Shown piece by piece: positions 34,161 through 41,714 of a stretch of DNA of 64,000 nucleotides. A program made the position numbers and the translations under genes. The notes under the pieces are model-generated. The model had not been told where the DNA came from and made no database searches. It saw only the letters and a list, made by a program, of their open reading frames with translations. Origin of the DNA: Liminaster sp017519885 (GTDB lineage Bacteria; Bacteroidota; Bacteroidia; Bacteroidales; UBA3663). The first letter of the stretch is position 1. Each line of letters starts with the position of its first letter. Where the stretch lies: NCBI GenBank assembly GCA_017519885.1, contig JAFWRO010000021.1:62001-126000 (forward strand), read 5' to 3'.

Positions 34161-34210
34161 GGGAGTTAATGGGAGTTAGCGGGAGTTAACGGGAGTTAGC
34201 GGACGTTACC
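34161..34210 (-). repeat. exact 10-nt period repeat (GGGAGTTAAC) in symporter leader
   Basis: Units begin at 34161, 34171, 34181, 34191 and 34201 (GGGAGTTAAT, GGGAGTTAGC, GGGAGTTAAC, GGGAGTTAGC, GGACGTTACC). They lie 9 bp upstream of the symporter start codon on the minus strand. A partial inverted copy (CCGTTAACTCCCG) occurs at 34269. Confidence 0.85.
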
Positions 34211-34293
34211 AATAGGGACGAATGGGGGGCAAAAGTGGCGTTAATTGGAGTCAAGGCGAAGGTATCGTCCGTTAACTCCCGAATTAATCGCTG

Positions 34294-34301
34294 CAAAGAT
34301 A
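34294..34301 (-). promoter_or_regulatory. -7 box for the symporter
   Basis: Minus-strand TATCTTTG followed by CAGCG. The predicted transcript starts near 34288, so the 10-nt repeat is inside the mRNA leader. Confidence 0.7.
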
Positions 34302-34350
34302 ACGGATTTTTGTCAAATTACCAATTTTTTGACCGAATATTTAGCAAAAG

Positions 34351-35316
34351 ATGACTGTTTTCGTCCTTTTAGGTCCCACTGCTGTCGGAAAAACGGCTCT
34401 CAGCTTGCAAATGGCTGAGATGTTGGGCGTGCCCATCATCAATTGTGACTCGCGGCAGATCTATCGCGAGATACCAGTTTGCACCGCAGCCCCAACGGCT
34501 GAGGAGCAGGCACGGGTGCAGCATTACTTTGTGGGTGCTCACGGCCTGGAGGATGCTTACAGTGCCGCACAGTACGAGACCGATGTCATGCGTCTCTTTG
34601 CTTCGTGTCCAGGGGATTATCTCCTTTCGGGCGGTTCTATGATGTATATCGATGCGGTGACTAAGGGCATCGACGACATGCCGCAGGCCGACCCTGCCAT
34701 TCGTGCCATGTTGCGTGAACGTCTTGCTGCAGAAGGTCTCGCTCCCTTGCTCGACGAGTTGCGTCGGCTTGACCCCGCTTACTACGAGGCCGTCGATCGT
34801 CACAATCCCCAGCGTGTCATCCACGGCCTGGAGATGTGCCTCACCACGGGGCGTCCCTTCAGCACGTTCCGCACGGGGCAGTCCAAGCCGCGTCCGTTCA
34901 ACATCGTCAAGATTGGTCTTCGCCGTGATCGCGACGAACTCTATCGTCGTATCGACCAGCGTGTCGAGCAGATGCTTGCCCAGGGTCTCGAAGCCGAGAC
35001 GCGCGCCGTCTATGAGCGTTTCCAGGCCGACATCGACCGTCAGTTCGCCTCTGTCGTCCGCAATCCCGGACCCACTGAAGCACAGCCCATCCCCAACCTC
35101 CTGCCTGCTTCGCTCAACACCGTCGGGCTGAAGGAGATGCTGCTTCACTATGCCGGCATCTATTCCCTCGACCAGGCTGTGGAGCGCATCCAGCACAATT
35201 CGCGCATCTACAGCAAGAAGCAGATGACCTGGTTCCAGCGCGACCCCACCATACGCTGGTTCCACCCCGACGAGGCAGACGAGGTGCTGCGTTATGCGAT
35301 GAGCACGAAAGAGTGA
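34351..35316 (+). CDS. miaA: tRNA dimethylallyltransferase
   Basis: A 321-aa protein, usual MiaA length. MTVFVLLGPTAVGKTALSLQ carries the P-loop; INCDSRQIYREIPVCTAAPT, GGSMMYIDAVTKGIDDMP and HNPQRVIHGLEMCLTTGRPF follow. It adds a dimethylallyl group to A37 of tRNAs reading UNN codons. No clear TAnnTTTG box was found in the short upstream region. A hairpin follows at 35353. Confidence 0.95.
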   Translation: MTVFVLLGPTAVGKTALSLQMAEMLGVPIINCDSRQIYREIPVCTAAPTAEEQARVQHYFVGAHGLEDAYSAAQYETDVMRLFASCPGDYLLSGGSMMYIDAVTKGIDDMPQADPAIRAMLRERLAAEGLAPLLDELRRLDPAYYEAVDRHNPQRVIHGLEMCLTTGRPFSTFRTGQSKPRPFNIVKIGLRRDRDELYRRIDQRVEQMLAQGLEAETRAVYERFQADIDRQFASVVRNPGPTEAQPIPNLLPASLNTVGLKEMLLHYAGIYSLDQAVERIQHNSRIYSKKQMTWFQRDPTIRWFHPDEADEVLRYAMSTKE

Positions 35317-35352
35317 TTAAAGGCTAACTGGTATTTCCGTTTGGATAAAATA

Positions 35353-35394
35353 AGAGGGCGTGCCGGAAGTCATTCGTTGGCTTCGGCACGCCCT
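35353..35394. terminator. long hairpin after miaA
   Basis: GAGGGCGTGCCG with GAAG (35353-35368, one bulged base) pairs with CTTCGGCACGCCCTC (35380-35394). AT-rich sequence lies on both sides, so it may end transcripts in both directions. Confidence 0.7.
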
Positions 35395-35449
35395 CAATAA
35401 TATAACTGCTCAGGATTAGGCGAAGTGTGGCATCATTCGCTTAAATTCC

Positions 35450-35659
35450 TCAGTCATCCTCAGGGAAATACTCATAATATATATCTGCAATCGTATCGGC
35501 AAATCCCCATCCACAAGGCGAGGCCCATACTACACACTGCTTCAGACGGGGCTTGAAATGCTCCAGCAAATTGTTCTTGGCAATAAACTCCATGGTCTTT
35601 TCGAAGTTGTTCTCCACAGAAGTGTAATACTGCTCCCACAAGGCAAAGAAAAACTTATT
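35450..35659 (-). pseudogene. C-terminal gene remnant, unknown family
   Basis: The minus frame encodes about 70 residues (KSYNKFFFALWEQYYTSVEN ... WGFADTIADIYYEYFPEDD). It is open from a TAA just upstream (near 35665) with no ATG; the only available starts are a TTG at 35641 or similar. Trp/Tyr-rich, well-formed composition suggests a real protein end cut off by rearrangement. It abuts the left direct repeat that flanks the RhuM-Fic gene, consistent with truncation at that event. Family not recognised. Confidence 0.45.
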
Positions 35660-35730
35660 ATAGGACTTTTCTTAATCTTTGTCAATGCTTATCTGGAGTT
35701 TTTCTGCATTTTACCAAATAATCATATCTG

Positions 35731-35814
35731 TTTTTTGATAGAATGCTCATTCAGCAAAAAATGGTTTGCTGTGACTCATTATTTTTCTTGATTCAACCGA
35801 TTGCATTGATTGCA
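35731..35814 (+). repeat. left ~84-bp direct repeat flanking RhuM-Fic gene
   Basis: TTTTTTGATAGAATGCTCAT ... ACCGATTGCATTGATTGCA matches 37012-37096 in the same orientation at roughly 90% identity by eye. The two copies bracket a 1.2-kb segment holding only the RhuM-Fic gene and its promoter. Confidence 0.8.
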
Positions 35815-35850
35815 CAACTTATATGGTTGCCTATGCGTTTATTCTCCGCT

Positions 35851-36852
35851 TTATTCATCGTTGTTCTTGTTTATCAGATTGACCACAACCTTCACCATGA
35901 CATCTTTTTCTTCCGTTCTACTTTCGGCAATCATCAGAGTAAGGGCAACGAGAGTGCTGTCGGCAATACGCTTGGTGCCGTCGGGATGGTAGAGGATGTG
36001 ATTTTTGTTGAGGAACCAAAGGAACAACGTGGCAGCAATGCGCTTGTTGCCGTCAATGAAAGAGTGGTTCTTCGTTACGAGATAGAGCAGCATGGCAGCT
36101 TTCTCCTCTACGCTGGGATATAGTTCTTCCCCGTCAAAAGTTTGGTATATCTGTCCAACACTGCTTTTGAAAGATTCGTCTTTCTCTTTTCCAAATAGAG
36201 TGGACCCACCAAACTTTTCGCGCAATCCATTGATGGCCCCCATTGCATTCTCGTAAGTAGCGTGGAAGGGCTCTTCCTTTGTGGTCTTGTTGATAGTAAG
36301 CCGCTCGTAATCGTAGTTGTCGAGGGTGTCAAGCGCATACGTGTAGTCTGTCACCACCTCGAACAAAGCATTGGCCTCGTCGTTAGATAACAATGGCTGG
36401 CTTTGTATAGTACGTCCAAGCATACCGACCAGTTGGCGCAACTCGACAATCTGCTCTTTGCGAATACGCTCATTGACGGCATAGCCTTTAATGAGATACT
36501 GCTTTAAGACATTGTTAGCCCATTGACGGAACTGCACACCTCGTTTACTCTTGACTCGATAGCCAACAGAAGTTATCACTTCAAGGTTAAAATAGTCTAT
36601 CTCATGAGTCTGAGTTTTACCTTCTATAGCACCATGTTGAGTGGTATTCGCAAATTTTGCGACTACCACAGAACCTGCTAATTCCTCTTTAAGTGCATTA
36701 TTGATATGCTTGCTGATGGTCTTATAGTCTCGCCCAAACAGAATGGCAATCTGCTGGCGAGTGAGCCAGATCATATCGTTCTCCATTCGGACATCCACCT
36801 TCGTTTGTCCGTCTTCTGTCTGATATATGATGATTTGATTATTCGACTCCAT
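35851..36852 (-). CDS. RhuM-Fic/Doc fusion protein (virulence RhuM family)
   Basis: A 333-aa protein. Residues ~1-110 are the RhuM domain, with an HTH-like MIWLTRQQIAILFGRDYKTI and VITSVGYRVKSKRGVQFRQW. The C-terminal ~150 residues are a Fic/Doc domain whose core is HSFIDGNKR (His at 263). Fic AMPylases read HPFxxGNGR and Doc kinases HxFxxANKR; this one combines Gly and Lys. No separate antitoxin gene is visible. Fic/Doc proteins modify translation factors or other proteins, and this fusion is often found in mobile regions. It has its own promoter and lies between direct repeats. Confidence 0.88.
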   Translation of the reverse strand: MESNNQIIIYQTEDGQTKVDVRMENDMIWLTRQQIAILFGRDYKTISKHINNALKEELAGSVVVAKFANTTQHGAIEGKTQTHEIDYFNLEVITSVGYRVKSKRGVQFRQWANNVLKQYLIKGYAVNERIRKEQIVELRQLVGMLGRTIQSQPLLSNDEANALFEVVTDYTYALDTLDNYDYERLTINKTTKEEPFHATYENAMGAINGLREKFGGSTLFGKEKDESFKSSVGQIYQTFDGEELYPSVEEKAAMLLYLVTKNHSFIDGNKRIAATLFLWFLNKNHILYHPDGTKRIADSTLVALTLMIAESRTEEKDVMVKVVVNLINKNNDE

Positions 36853-36998
36853 AACCTAATGAATTTAAATTCTCCTTCAGCAGTAATTTGCTTTCTTCAC
36901 AACAAGTTTCCTTGCACAGCTTCGCCAAGGCCCGTCACATGGCAAGTCGGAACCGATATGGGCAGAAGGGTGTGAGATGATAGGTCTTCATTCGCGTG

Positions 36999-37006
36999 CA
37001 AATATA
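36999..37006 (-). promoter_or_regulatory. -7 box for the RhuM-Fic gene
   Basis: Minus-strand TATATTTG followed by CACGCG. It lies ~145 bp upstream of the ATG at 36852 and just inside the right direct repeat, so the gene carries its own promoter within the bracketed segment. The ~140-nt leader shows no other ORF. Confidence 0.6.
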
Positions 37007-37011
37007 CACAT

Positions 37012-37096
37012 TTTTTTGATAGAATGCTCATTCAACGAGAAAAAAGTTTGCTGAGGCTCATTATTTTTCTTGATTCAACCGATTGCATTGATTGCA
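37012..37096 (+). repeat. right ~85-bp direct repeat flanking RhuM-Fic gene
   Basis: The second copy of the 35731 repeat. Both end in GATTGCATTGATTGCA. Differences cluster in the middle (CAGCAAAAAATGG versus CAACGAGAAAAAAG). Confidence 0.8.
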
Positions 37097-37409
37097 ACCG
37101 ACCGCATCTGCGCGCTGTAGTTCCGTCAGCTGGTGTTCAAGCCCATCTTCCGCTTCCTCGCAGCCCAAGGCTGATGCTGGTCACGGCCCAAGGTCACTTC
37201 AGTGTCGAGCAGCCGAATTGGGGCAGCTCCTACAATGAGAATTGACAATGGCAGTTTCTTCTTTCATCTAAATTCCAATCTCGTCGTCCGATGCACTATG
37301 GAAATGGCAAAAAACTATGTTAACGACCTATTTTTTATGTTGAACAACATATTTCTGTGAAAAAGTGCATTTGTGCAACCGATTTCACAACAAAAAAGTT
37401 TCAGAAAAA
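37097..37409. other. gene-free stretch, possible decayed coding DNA
   Basis: The first ~130 bp are GC-rich and irregular (CTGCGCGCTGTAGTTCCG; GCAGCCCAAGGCTGATGC) and look like decayed coding DNA, but no family is recognisable. The rest is AT-rich with GTTGAACAACAT (a short palindrome) near 37338. No supported gene. Confidence 0.4.
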
Positions 37410-37433
37410 TTTGGAATCGGTGAAAAAAAGCCG

Positions 37434-37441
37434 TATCTTTG
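37434..37441 (+). promoter_or_regulatory. strong Bacteroidetes promoter for a short transcript
   Basis: TATCTTTG followed by CAGC, with TTTGG at 37410-37414, i.e. ~20 bp between the -33 and -7 boxes. It is followed by a sequence without ATG and then an intrinsic terminator. Confidence 0.7.
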
Positions 37442-37447
37442 CAGCAC

Positions 37448-37596
37448 CTTAAATAAACAACCATAACACAATACCTTAAATAACGCAACAAAAGTAGTTT
37501 CTTTGGGACCTTAAATCTAATACCAGAAAAACAGGATAAAAGACATTAAAGCAAATCTGAGTCACCTGTCATTCATTGACAGGTGATTTAGTTTTT
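37448..37596 (+). ncRNA. candidate small RNA, ~150 nt, promoter to terminator
   Basis: The segment from the promoter at 37434 to the terminator at 37562-37596 holds no ATG and no ORF above a few codons. The 5' ~115 nt is A-rich and carries ACCTTAAAT three times (37446, 37473, 37508). The 3' end is a perfect 10-bp stem. This fits a stand-alone regulatory RNA with repeated single-stranded seeds. An attenuated leader is less likely, because the next gene starts 360 bp later behind its own promoter. Confidence 0.5.
37562..37596 (+). terminator. terminator of the candidate small RNA
   Basis: TCACCTGTCA (37562-37571) and TGACAGGTGA (37577-37586) form a perfect 10-bp stem with loop TTCAT, followed by TTTAGTTTTT. 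Confidence 0.85.
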
Positions 37597-37924
37597 ATAA
37601 TTATCGAAAACAAAAGCGGATAATAACTTGAGTGGTCGCATAGCTCAAAATTAAAGAAAAATTAAATCAAAAATTATAAGAAAAACTTGACCGTGTTGGT
37701 CTCGGCTATTATATGCCAACCTTTTTTGATAATTTTTTAAATCAATTATCTTATAATTTTGAGCGAAGCGCCCCCTTGAACAAAGTCGTTATATAGAAGA
37801 CATACTGAGTAATTATCGTTAATTCGCGATAATTCGTGTTAAAAAAAATCGCGGAGTTAATTCAGAATAGTTACTTAATTGTTAATTATCCCGCATTTTA
37901 TTTTGATTTTTCAAGTATATTCCG
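37597..37924. other. AT-rich gene-free region with inverted repeats
   Basis: No ORF is supported. GCTCAAAATTA near 37641 is inverted as TAATTTTGAGC near 37752. GTTGGT (37695) pairs with GCCAAC (37715) before CTTTTTT, a terminator-like structure with no visible promoter. Near 37812, ATTATCGTTAATTCGCGATA and AATTCGTGTTAA repeat phrases also present upstream of the GH43 gene (49173-49235). Confidence 0.4.
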
Positions 37925-37932
37925 TATCTTTG
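37925..37932 (+). promoter_or_regulatory. -7 box for GT2/hydrolase pair
   Basis: TATCTTTG followed by CACCCG, 23 bp before the ATG at 37956, with TTTTGAT about 22-25 bp upstream. Confidence 0.7.
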
Positions 37933-37955
37933 CACCCGATAATCCAAGATAATCG

Positions 37956-38711
37956 ATGAAAATCTCTGTCGTGACATCCTCCTTCAATAGTGCTGGCACA
38001 TTACGCAGCACCATTGAGGGCGTGTTGGCTCAGGACTACGACGACTACGAACTGATCATCCAGGACGGGGGCAGCACCGATGGCACCTTGGCGCTCATCG
38101 AGGAGTACGCGTCCCGTTTGGGCGACCGGTTGAAGCTCGAGAGTTGTCCCGACAAGGGAATCTACGATGGGTTTAATCGCGGATGTCGTCGTGCTACGGG
38201 TGATGTTGTTGGCATCCTCAATAGCGACGACTTCTTCACCCGCAACGATATCCTTTCCACCATCGCACGCACCTTCGCCCAGCATCCCGACGTCGATGCC
38301 GTCTATGCCGACGTGCATTACGTTTCGCCCAAGGATCCTACGCGCATCGTGCGCTATTACAGCAGCCGTAAGTTCACGCCCGAGCGTATGCGGATGGGTT
38401 ATATCCCCGCTCACCCCACCTTCTACCTGCGACGCGAATGCCTGGAGAAGTTCGGCTATTACGACCTCGATTACAAGGTGGCAGCCGACTTCGAGTTCCT
38501 CCTGCGTCTCATCTATCTCAATCGCATCAGGACCTTCTACGTCGAGGAGGATTGGGTGACGATGCGCATCGGGGGAGCCACGACCAAGGGCTTGCAGAGT
38601 CATTACCGAATCATGAAGGACCACATACGAGCCTTTCACAAACACGGCATACCATTCAACCCCTTCATCTATTTCTGGCGTTATGTCGAGAAGTTGAGGG
38701 AATTCAGATAA
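37956..38711 (+). CDS. glycosyltransferase family 2
   Basis: A 251-aa GT-A protein. MKISVVTSSFNSAGTLRSTI, LIIQDGGSTDGTLALIEEYA, DKGIYDGFNRGCRRATGDVV and the DxD-type LNSDDFF are the typical WcaA-like motifs. HPTFYLRRECLEKFGYYDLD sits in the acceptor part. It probably adds one sugar to a surface glycan, although it is 5 kb from the main glycan cluster. It is followed 6 bp later by an esterase-like gene. Confidence 0.9.
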   Translation: MKISVVTSSFNSAGTLRSTIEGVLAQDYDDYELIIQDGGSTDGTLALIEEYASRLGDRLKLESCPDKGIYDGFNRGCRRATGDVVGILNSDDFFTRNDILSTIARTFAQHPDVDAVYADVHYVSPKDPTRIVRYYSSRKFTPERMRMGYIPAHPTFYLRRECLEKFGYYDLDYKVAADFEFLLRLIYLNRIRTFYVEEDWVTMRIGGATTKGLQSHYRIMKDHIRAFHKHGIPFNPFIYFWRYVEKLREFR

Positions 38712-38717
38712 AGACTT

Positions 38718-39677
38718 ATGAAAAACTTCTTGAAATCATTCGCACTCGGAATTGTTCTCATGAGTGCCTCGACGCTGTTGGCACAGCCGGCAGGCGGTTT
38801 TGGCGGCTTTCAGCAGCAAGCCGAATTGCAGACTTCCCAGGTTTGGAAGGACGTGAATTATGCCGGCGATGACCAGGCGTTTCACACTTGCGACATCTAT
38901 CTCCCCAAGGTGGAGAAGGATGCCTACCCCGTAGTGGTGCACATCTACGGAAGTGCATGGTTCTCCAACAGCAGCAAGGGTGCTGCCGACCTGGGCACCA
39001 TCGTGAAGGCGCTGCTCGATGCAGGTTATGCTGTGGTTTGCCCCAATCATCGTTCCAGCGGCGATGCACAGTGGCCTGCACAGATCAACGACATCAAGGC
39101 CGTCATCCGTTTCATTCGCGGTGAGGCGGCCACCTATAGGTTCGACACTTCCTTCATCGCCACCTCGGGCTTCTCCTCGGGCGGTCATCTCTCTTCCATG
39201 TGCGGAACCACCAATGGTGTGAAGGTAGCCGAAGTAGGGAAGGAGACCATCGATATCGAAGGCGCTGTGGGCAACTACACCCACGAGAGCAGTCTCGTCA
39301 ACGCGTCCTGTGACTGGTCGGGTCCTGTCGATCTCACCGACATGGAATGCGGCGAGCATATGACTTTCGGACCTTCCAGCCCCGAGGATATTCTCTTGGG
39401 TGGCACCAGGTTGGCCGATGAGCCCGACAAGTATGTCGGTTTGAGCGCAACGCATTATGTCGATCCGACCGATGTGCCCATCATCATCTTCCATGGCGAA
39501 AAGGACAATGTGGTGCCTTGCTGCCAGGGCATGAAGTTCTATGCCGTGCTGCAGGCTGCTGGTGTGAAGAGCGAGGCAACATTTGTGCCCGAAGGTGGTC
39601 ACGGTATGGGCATGTATTCAGCCGAGAACCTGCAGAAGATGGTGGACTTCCTCGATGGTGTTCGCCTGGGCAAATGA
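38718..39677 (+). CDS. secreted alpha/beta-hydrolase (esterase/lipase-like)
   Basis: A 319-aa protein. The signal peptide (FLKSFALGIVLMSASTLLA, cut near AQP) precedes an alpha/beta-hydrolase core. VVVHIYGSAWFSNSS is the oxyanion segment (HGG replaced by YGS), GFSSGGHLSSM holds the nucleophile Ser (GxSxG), VPIIIFHGEKDNVVP supplies Asp, and GGHGMGMY the catalytic His. The layout resembles carbohydrate esterases of the BD-FAE type. A Gly/Phe/Gln-rich segment follows the signal. Substrate unknown. Confidence 0.85.
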   Translation: MKNFLKSFALGIVLMSASTLLAQPAGGFGGFQQQAELQTSQVWKDVNYAGDDQAFHTCDIYLPKVEKDAYPVVVHIYGSAWFSNSSKGAADLGTIVKALLDAGYAVVCPNHRSSGDAQWPAQINDIKAVIRFIRGEAATYRFDTSFIATSGFSSGGHLSSMCGTTNGVKVAEVGKETIDIEGAVGNYTHESSLVNASCDWSGPVDLTDMECGEHMTFGPSSPEDILLGGTRLADEPDKYVGLSATHYVDPTDVPIIIFHGEKDNVVPCCQGMKFYAVLQAAGVKSEATFVPEGGHGMGMYSAENLQKMVDFLDGVRLGK

Positions 39678-39732
39678 GATATTATCTGAATCTTTAATAC
39701 TATATGTGTAACCGTTTTTATCAATCGACAAA

Positions 39733-39792
39733 ATGAAGGATTTCAATTACTATGCGCCGACCGAAGTGGTTTTCGGCAATCAGCATAATAAT
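39733..39792 (+). pseudogene. 5' remnant of an iron-containing alcohol dehydrogenase gene
   Basis: The ATG at 39733 opens MKDFNYYAPTEVVFG, the conserved N-terminus of Bacteroidetes iron-containing (butanol-type) alcohol dehydrogenases, where GK/GR then follows. Here homology stops after about 15 codons and the frame runs into a terminator hairpin. The other ~370 codons are absent. A deletion joined the 5' end directly to the terminator; the latter may be the deleted gene's own. Confidence 0.65.
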
Positions 39793-39832
39793 AGCCAGTA
39801 CCAATGTCGAAATGCTTGGTACTGGCTTTTTT
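39793..39832 (+). terminator. strong terminator after the dehydrogenase remnant
   Basis: AGCCAGTACCAA (39793-39804) pairs perfectly with TTGGTACTGGCT (39816-39827), followed by TTTTTTC. Confidence 0.88.
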
Positions 39833-39860
39833 CTTGGAATCGTGATTGCTTAGATATGCA

Positions 39861-40346
39861 TTACGGCAAAAACGAAGGCGACATTGCAGCAAAAAGGACG
39901 ATGGCAATCATGAAGATGATGTAGAGGACGAAGGAGATGATGGTCAGCCAGCCGCAGTACTTCATGATGGAGTGGAGGTCGTCGGCAGAGGCTTCAAAGT
40001 CGGAGTTCGTGCCTGCACGGAGTGCCTTGCGGGTGTGATCGATGAGTTTGAAGCCTTTGACGATGGGATAGACATATACCACGCCAATTATCAGATAGAG
40101 CAAGCCCATGCACAGCATGATCAATGGCGACATATCAGGGTTCTCCACCGGGAAGAAACTGCTCATGGCGAGCATCACAATCGCAATGATTGTAAAAATA
40201 ACCACAGCGAAGCAGCACAGGATGACAAAGAACTGTATCCAGTTCATCGATGAAAGCAGCGATTCCTTCATCTTGGGTGAAACACGCAGAAGTGATTCGG
40301 GATTCTGATTAACCTCTCCTTGAGAGGTGATGTTGTTTTCTTCCAT
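39861..40346 (-). CDS. DUF5362-like small membrane protein
   Basis: A 161-aa protein with four hydrophobic segments: two near the start (FFVILCCFAVVIFTIIAIVM; LIMLCMGLLYLIIGVVYVYP) and one long one at the end (WLTIISFVLYIIFMIAIVLF). Between them is KGFKLIDHTRKALRAGTNSD. This pattern fits the Bacteroidetes DUF5362 family, function unknown. The ATG at 40346 gives a polar N-terminus of ~35 residues. It stands alone, with no clear promoter box. Confidence 0.75.
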   Translation of the reverse strand: MEENNITSQGEVNQNPESLLRVSPKMKESLLSSMNWIQFFVILCCFAVVIFTIIAIVMLAMSSFFPVENPDMSPLIMLCMGLLYLIIGVVYVYPIVKGFKLIDHTRKALRAGTNSDFEASADDLHSIMKYCGWLTIISFVLYIIFMIAIVLFAAMSPSFLP

Positions 40347-40468
40347 AATGTATTGTTTTGTTAATAATATTATTGATTAATCTTTTAAGCAACCGATAGG
40401 AACTACTAGTACGCCATCAGGCCGTTGGTAAGCAAATTCACCGCCCGTCAGTACCATCGTAAAGGCTC

Positions 40469-40512
40469 AAACTTTAAGAAATGGCCAAGAAAAACTTTAA
40501 GAAATGGCGAAA
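40469..40512. repeat. double 23-bp repeat ACTTTAAGAAATGGC (solo element end?)
   Basis: ACTTTAAGAAATGGC occurs at 40471 and again at 40494 (23-bp step), preceded by CGTAAAGGCTCAA. The same pair with the same step occurs at 44119 and 44142 after CGTAAAAGTGAAA. This resembles the end of a transposable element, but no transposase is present. Confidence 0.6.
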
Positions 40513-40574
40513 ATCACTTTTCGTAAAGGCGACATTGCAATTAAAGATTTTGAAAGGGAGATTATTATTGAGTT

Positions 40575-41711
40575 TTATTTCTCAAAAGTCTTGGCAACCG
40601 TCTTGAGCAGTTCGCGGATGGGAAGATGCTGAGGACAGACCTTTTCGCACTTGCCGCACTGGATGCACTCCGAGGCCTTGCCGCGACCGCTGCCAGTGAG
40701 GACGCAGTCGTAGTAATATTTCGTGTTCCAGTTGTGGAAGGTGTCGAGCTGGTTCTTCGCCGCGAAGAGATCGGGAATGACGATTCTCTTGGGACAGGTG
40801 CTCTCCTCGATGCAGTAGCGACAGGAGGTACAGGGGATGAGGTTCTGTGCGTTGATGATATCGCAGACCTTGCGGACCGCCTTCATCTCGCGTTCGTCGA
40901 GGGGCTTGAAGTCCTGCATGGTTCGGATATTGTCCTCCATCTGCTGCATGTTGCTCATACCCGACAGCACCATGGTCATCATGGGGAAGCTGCCGGCAAA
41001 GCGCATCGCGTAACTGGCGTTCGAGCCACCGTGCAGATCGCGCAAGATCTGATTGGCGCGTGAGGGTAGGTTCACCAGGCTGCCGCCCTTCACGGGCTCC
41101 ATCACGATGACGGGTTTCTGGTGCTTGGCACAGACCTCATACACTTTGCGGCTCTCGACGGTGTCGGTCTCGTAGTCAGCGTAGTTGAACTGAATCTGTA
41201 CCACCTCCACTTCGGGATGCTCGGTGAGGATCATGTTGAGCACTTCGTGCTTGTCGTGGAAGGAGAGGCCGAAATGGCGTATCTTGCCTTCCTCCTTCAG
41301 CTGCCACGCAGTCTCGTAGGCCTTGCAACGTTTGAACTTCTGGTAGTTGTTGCGGTCCTGTGCGTGCATAAGGTAGAAGTCGAAGTAATCCACCTTGCAC
41401 CACGCCAGCTGCTGCTCGAAGAAGGGACGGATGTCTTCCTGCTTGTGGAAGTAGGGGTCGGTGAGCTTGTTGGTGAGGAGGAACTGGCTGCGGTCGTAAC
41501 GCGACGAGACGCAGTCGGCAATGGTCGTCTCCGACTTGCCGCCGTGGTAGCCGTGTGCCGTGTCGAAGTAGTTGAATCCGGCAGCGATGAAGGCATCAGC
41601 CATACGGCAGAACTCTTCGTAGTCGATGCCACCACCTTTCAGCTCAGGCAGTCGCATACAACCGAATCCGAAGTTGCCGTGTATCTCGGGGAAGAAAGGA
41701 TTCGTGAACAT
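40575..41711 (-). CDS. aldo/keto reductase with C-terminal 4Fe-4S ferredoxin domain
   Basis: A 378-aa protein. The TIM-barrel part has NFGFGCMRLPEL, FNYFDTAHGYHGGKSETTI (catalytic Asp/Tyr) and the Lys in LLTNKLTD. Residues ~285-378 hold iron-sulfur motifs: CTSCRYCIEESTCPKRI and CIQCGKCEKVCPQHLPI. This class is frequent in anaerobes and probably reduces a carbonyl using ferredoxin-linked electrons. It ends the DUF1893 - ECF S-component - AKR set, starting 3 bp after the S-component stop codon. Confidence 0.88.
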   Translation of the reverse strand: MFTNPFFPEIHGNFGFGCMRLPELKGGGIDYEEFCRMADAFIAAGFNYFDTAHGYHGGKSETTIADCVSSRYDRSQFLLTNKLTDPYFHKQEDIRPFFEQQLAWCKVDYFDFYLMHAQDRNNYQKFKRCKAYETAWQLKEEGKIRHFGLSFHDKHEVLNMILTEHPEVEVVQIQFNYADYETDTVESRKVYEVCAKHQKPVIVMEPVKGGSLVNLPSRANQILRDLHGGSNASYAMRFAGSFPMMTMVLSGMSNMQQMEDNIRTMQDFKPLDEREMKAVRKVCDIINAQNLIPCTSCRYCIEESTCPKRIVIPDLFAAKNQLDTFHNWNTKYYYDCVLTGSGRGKASECIQCGKCEKVCPQHLPIRELLKTVAKTFEK

Positions 41712-41714
41712 AAT

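Noticed and set aside
37024..37245. 73-aa plus-strand ORF
   Set aside because: Starts inside the right direct repeat and has no recognisable features; treated as decayed DNA.
36853..37955. tRNA or attachment site near the RhuM-Fic cassette
   Set aside because: No cloverleaf or tRNA 3' end could be found in the repeats or nearby, and no integrase gene is present.
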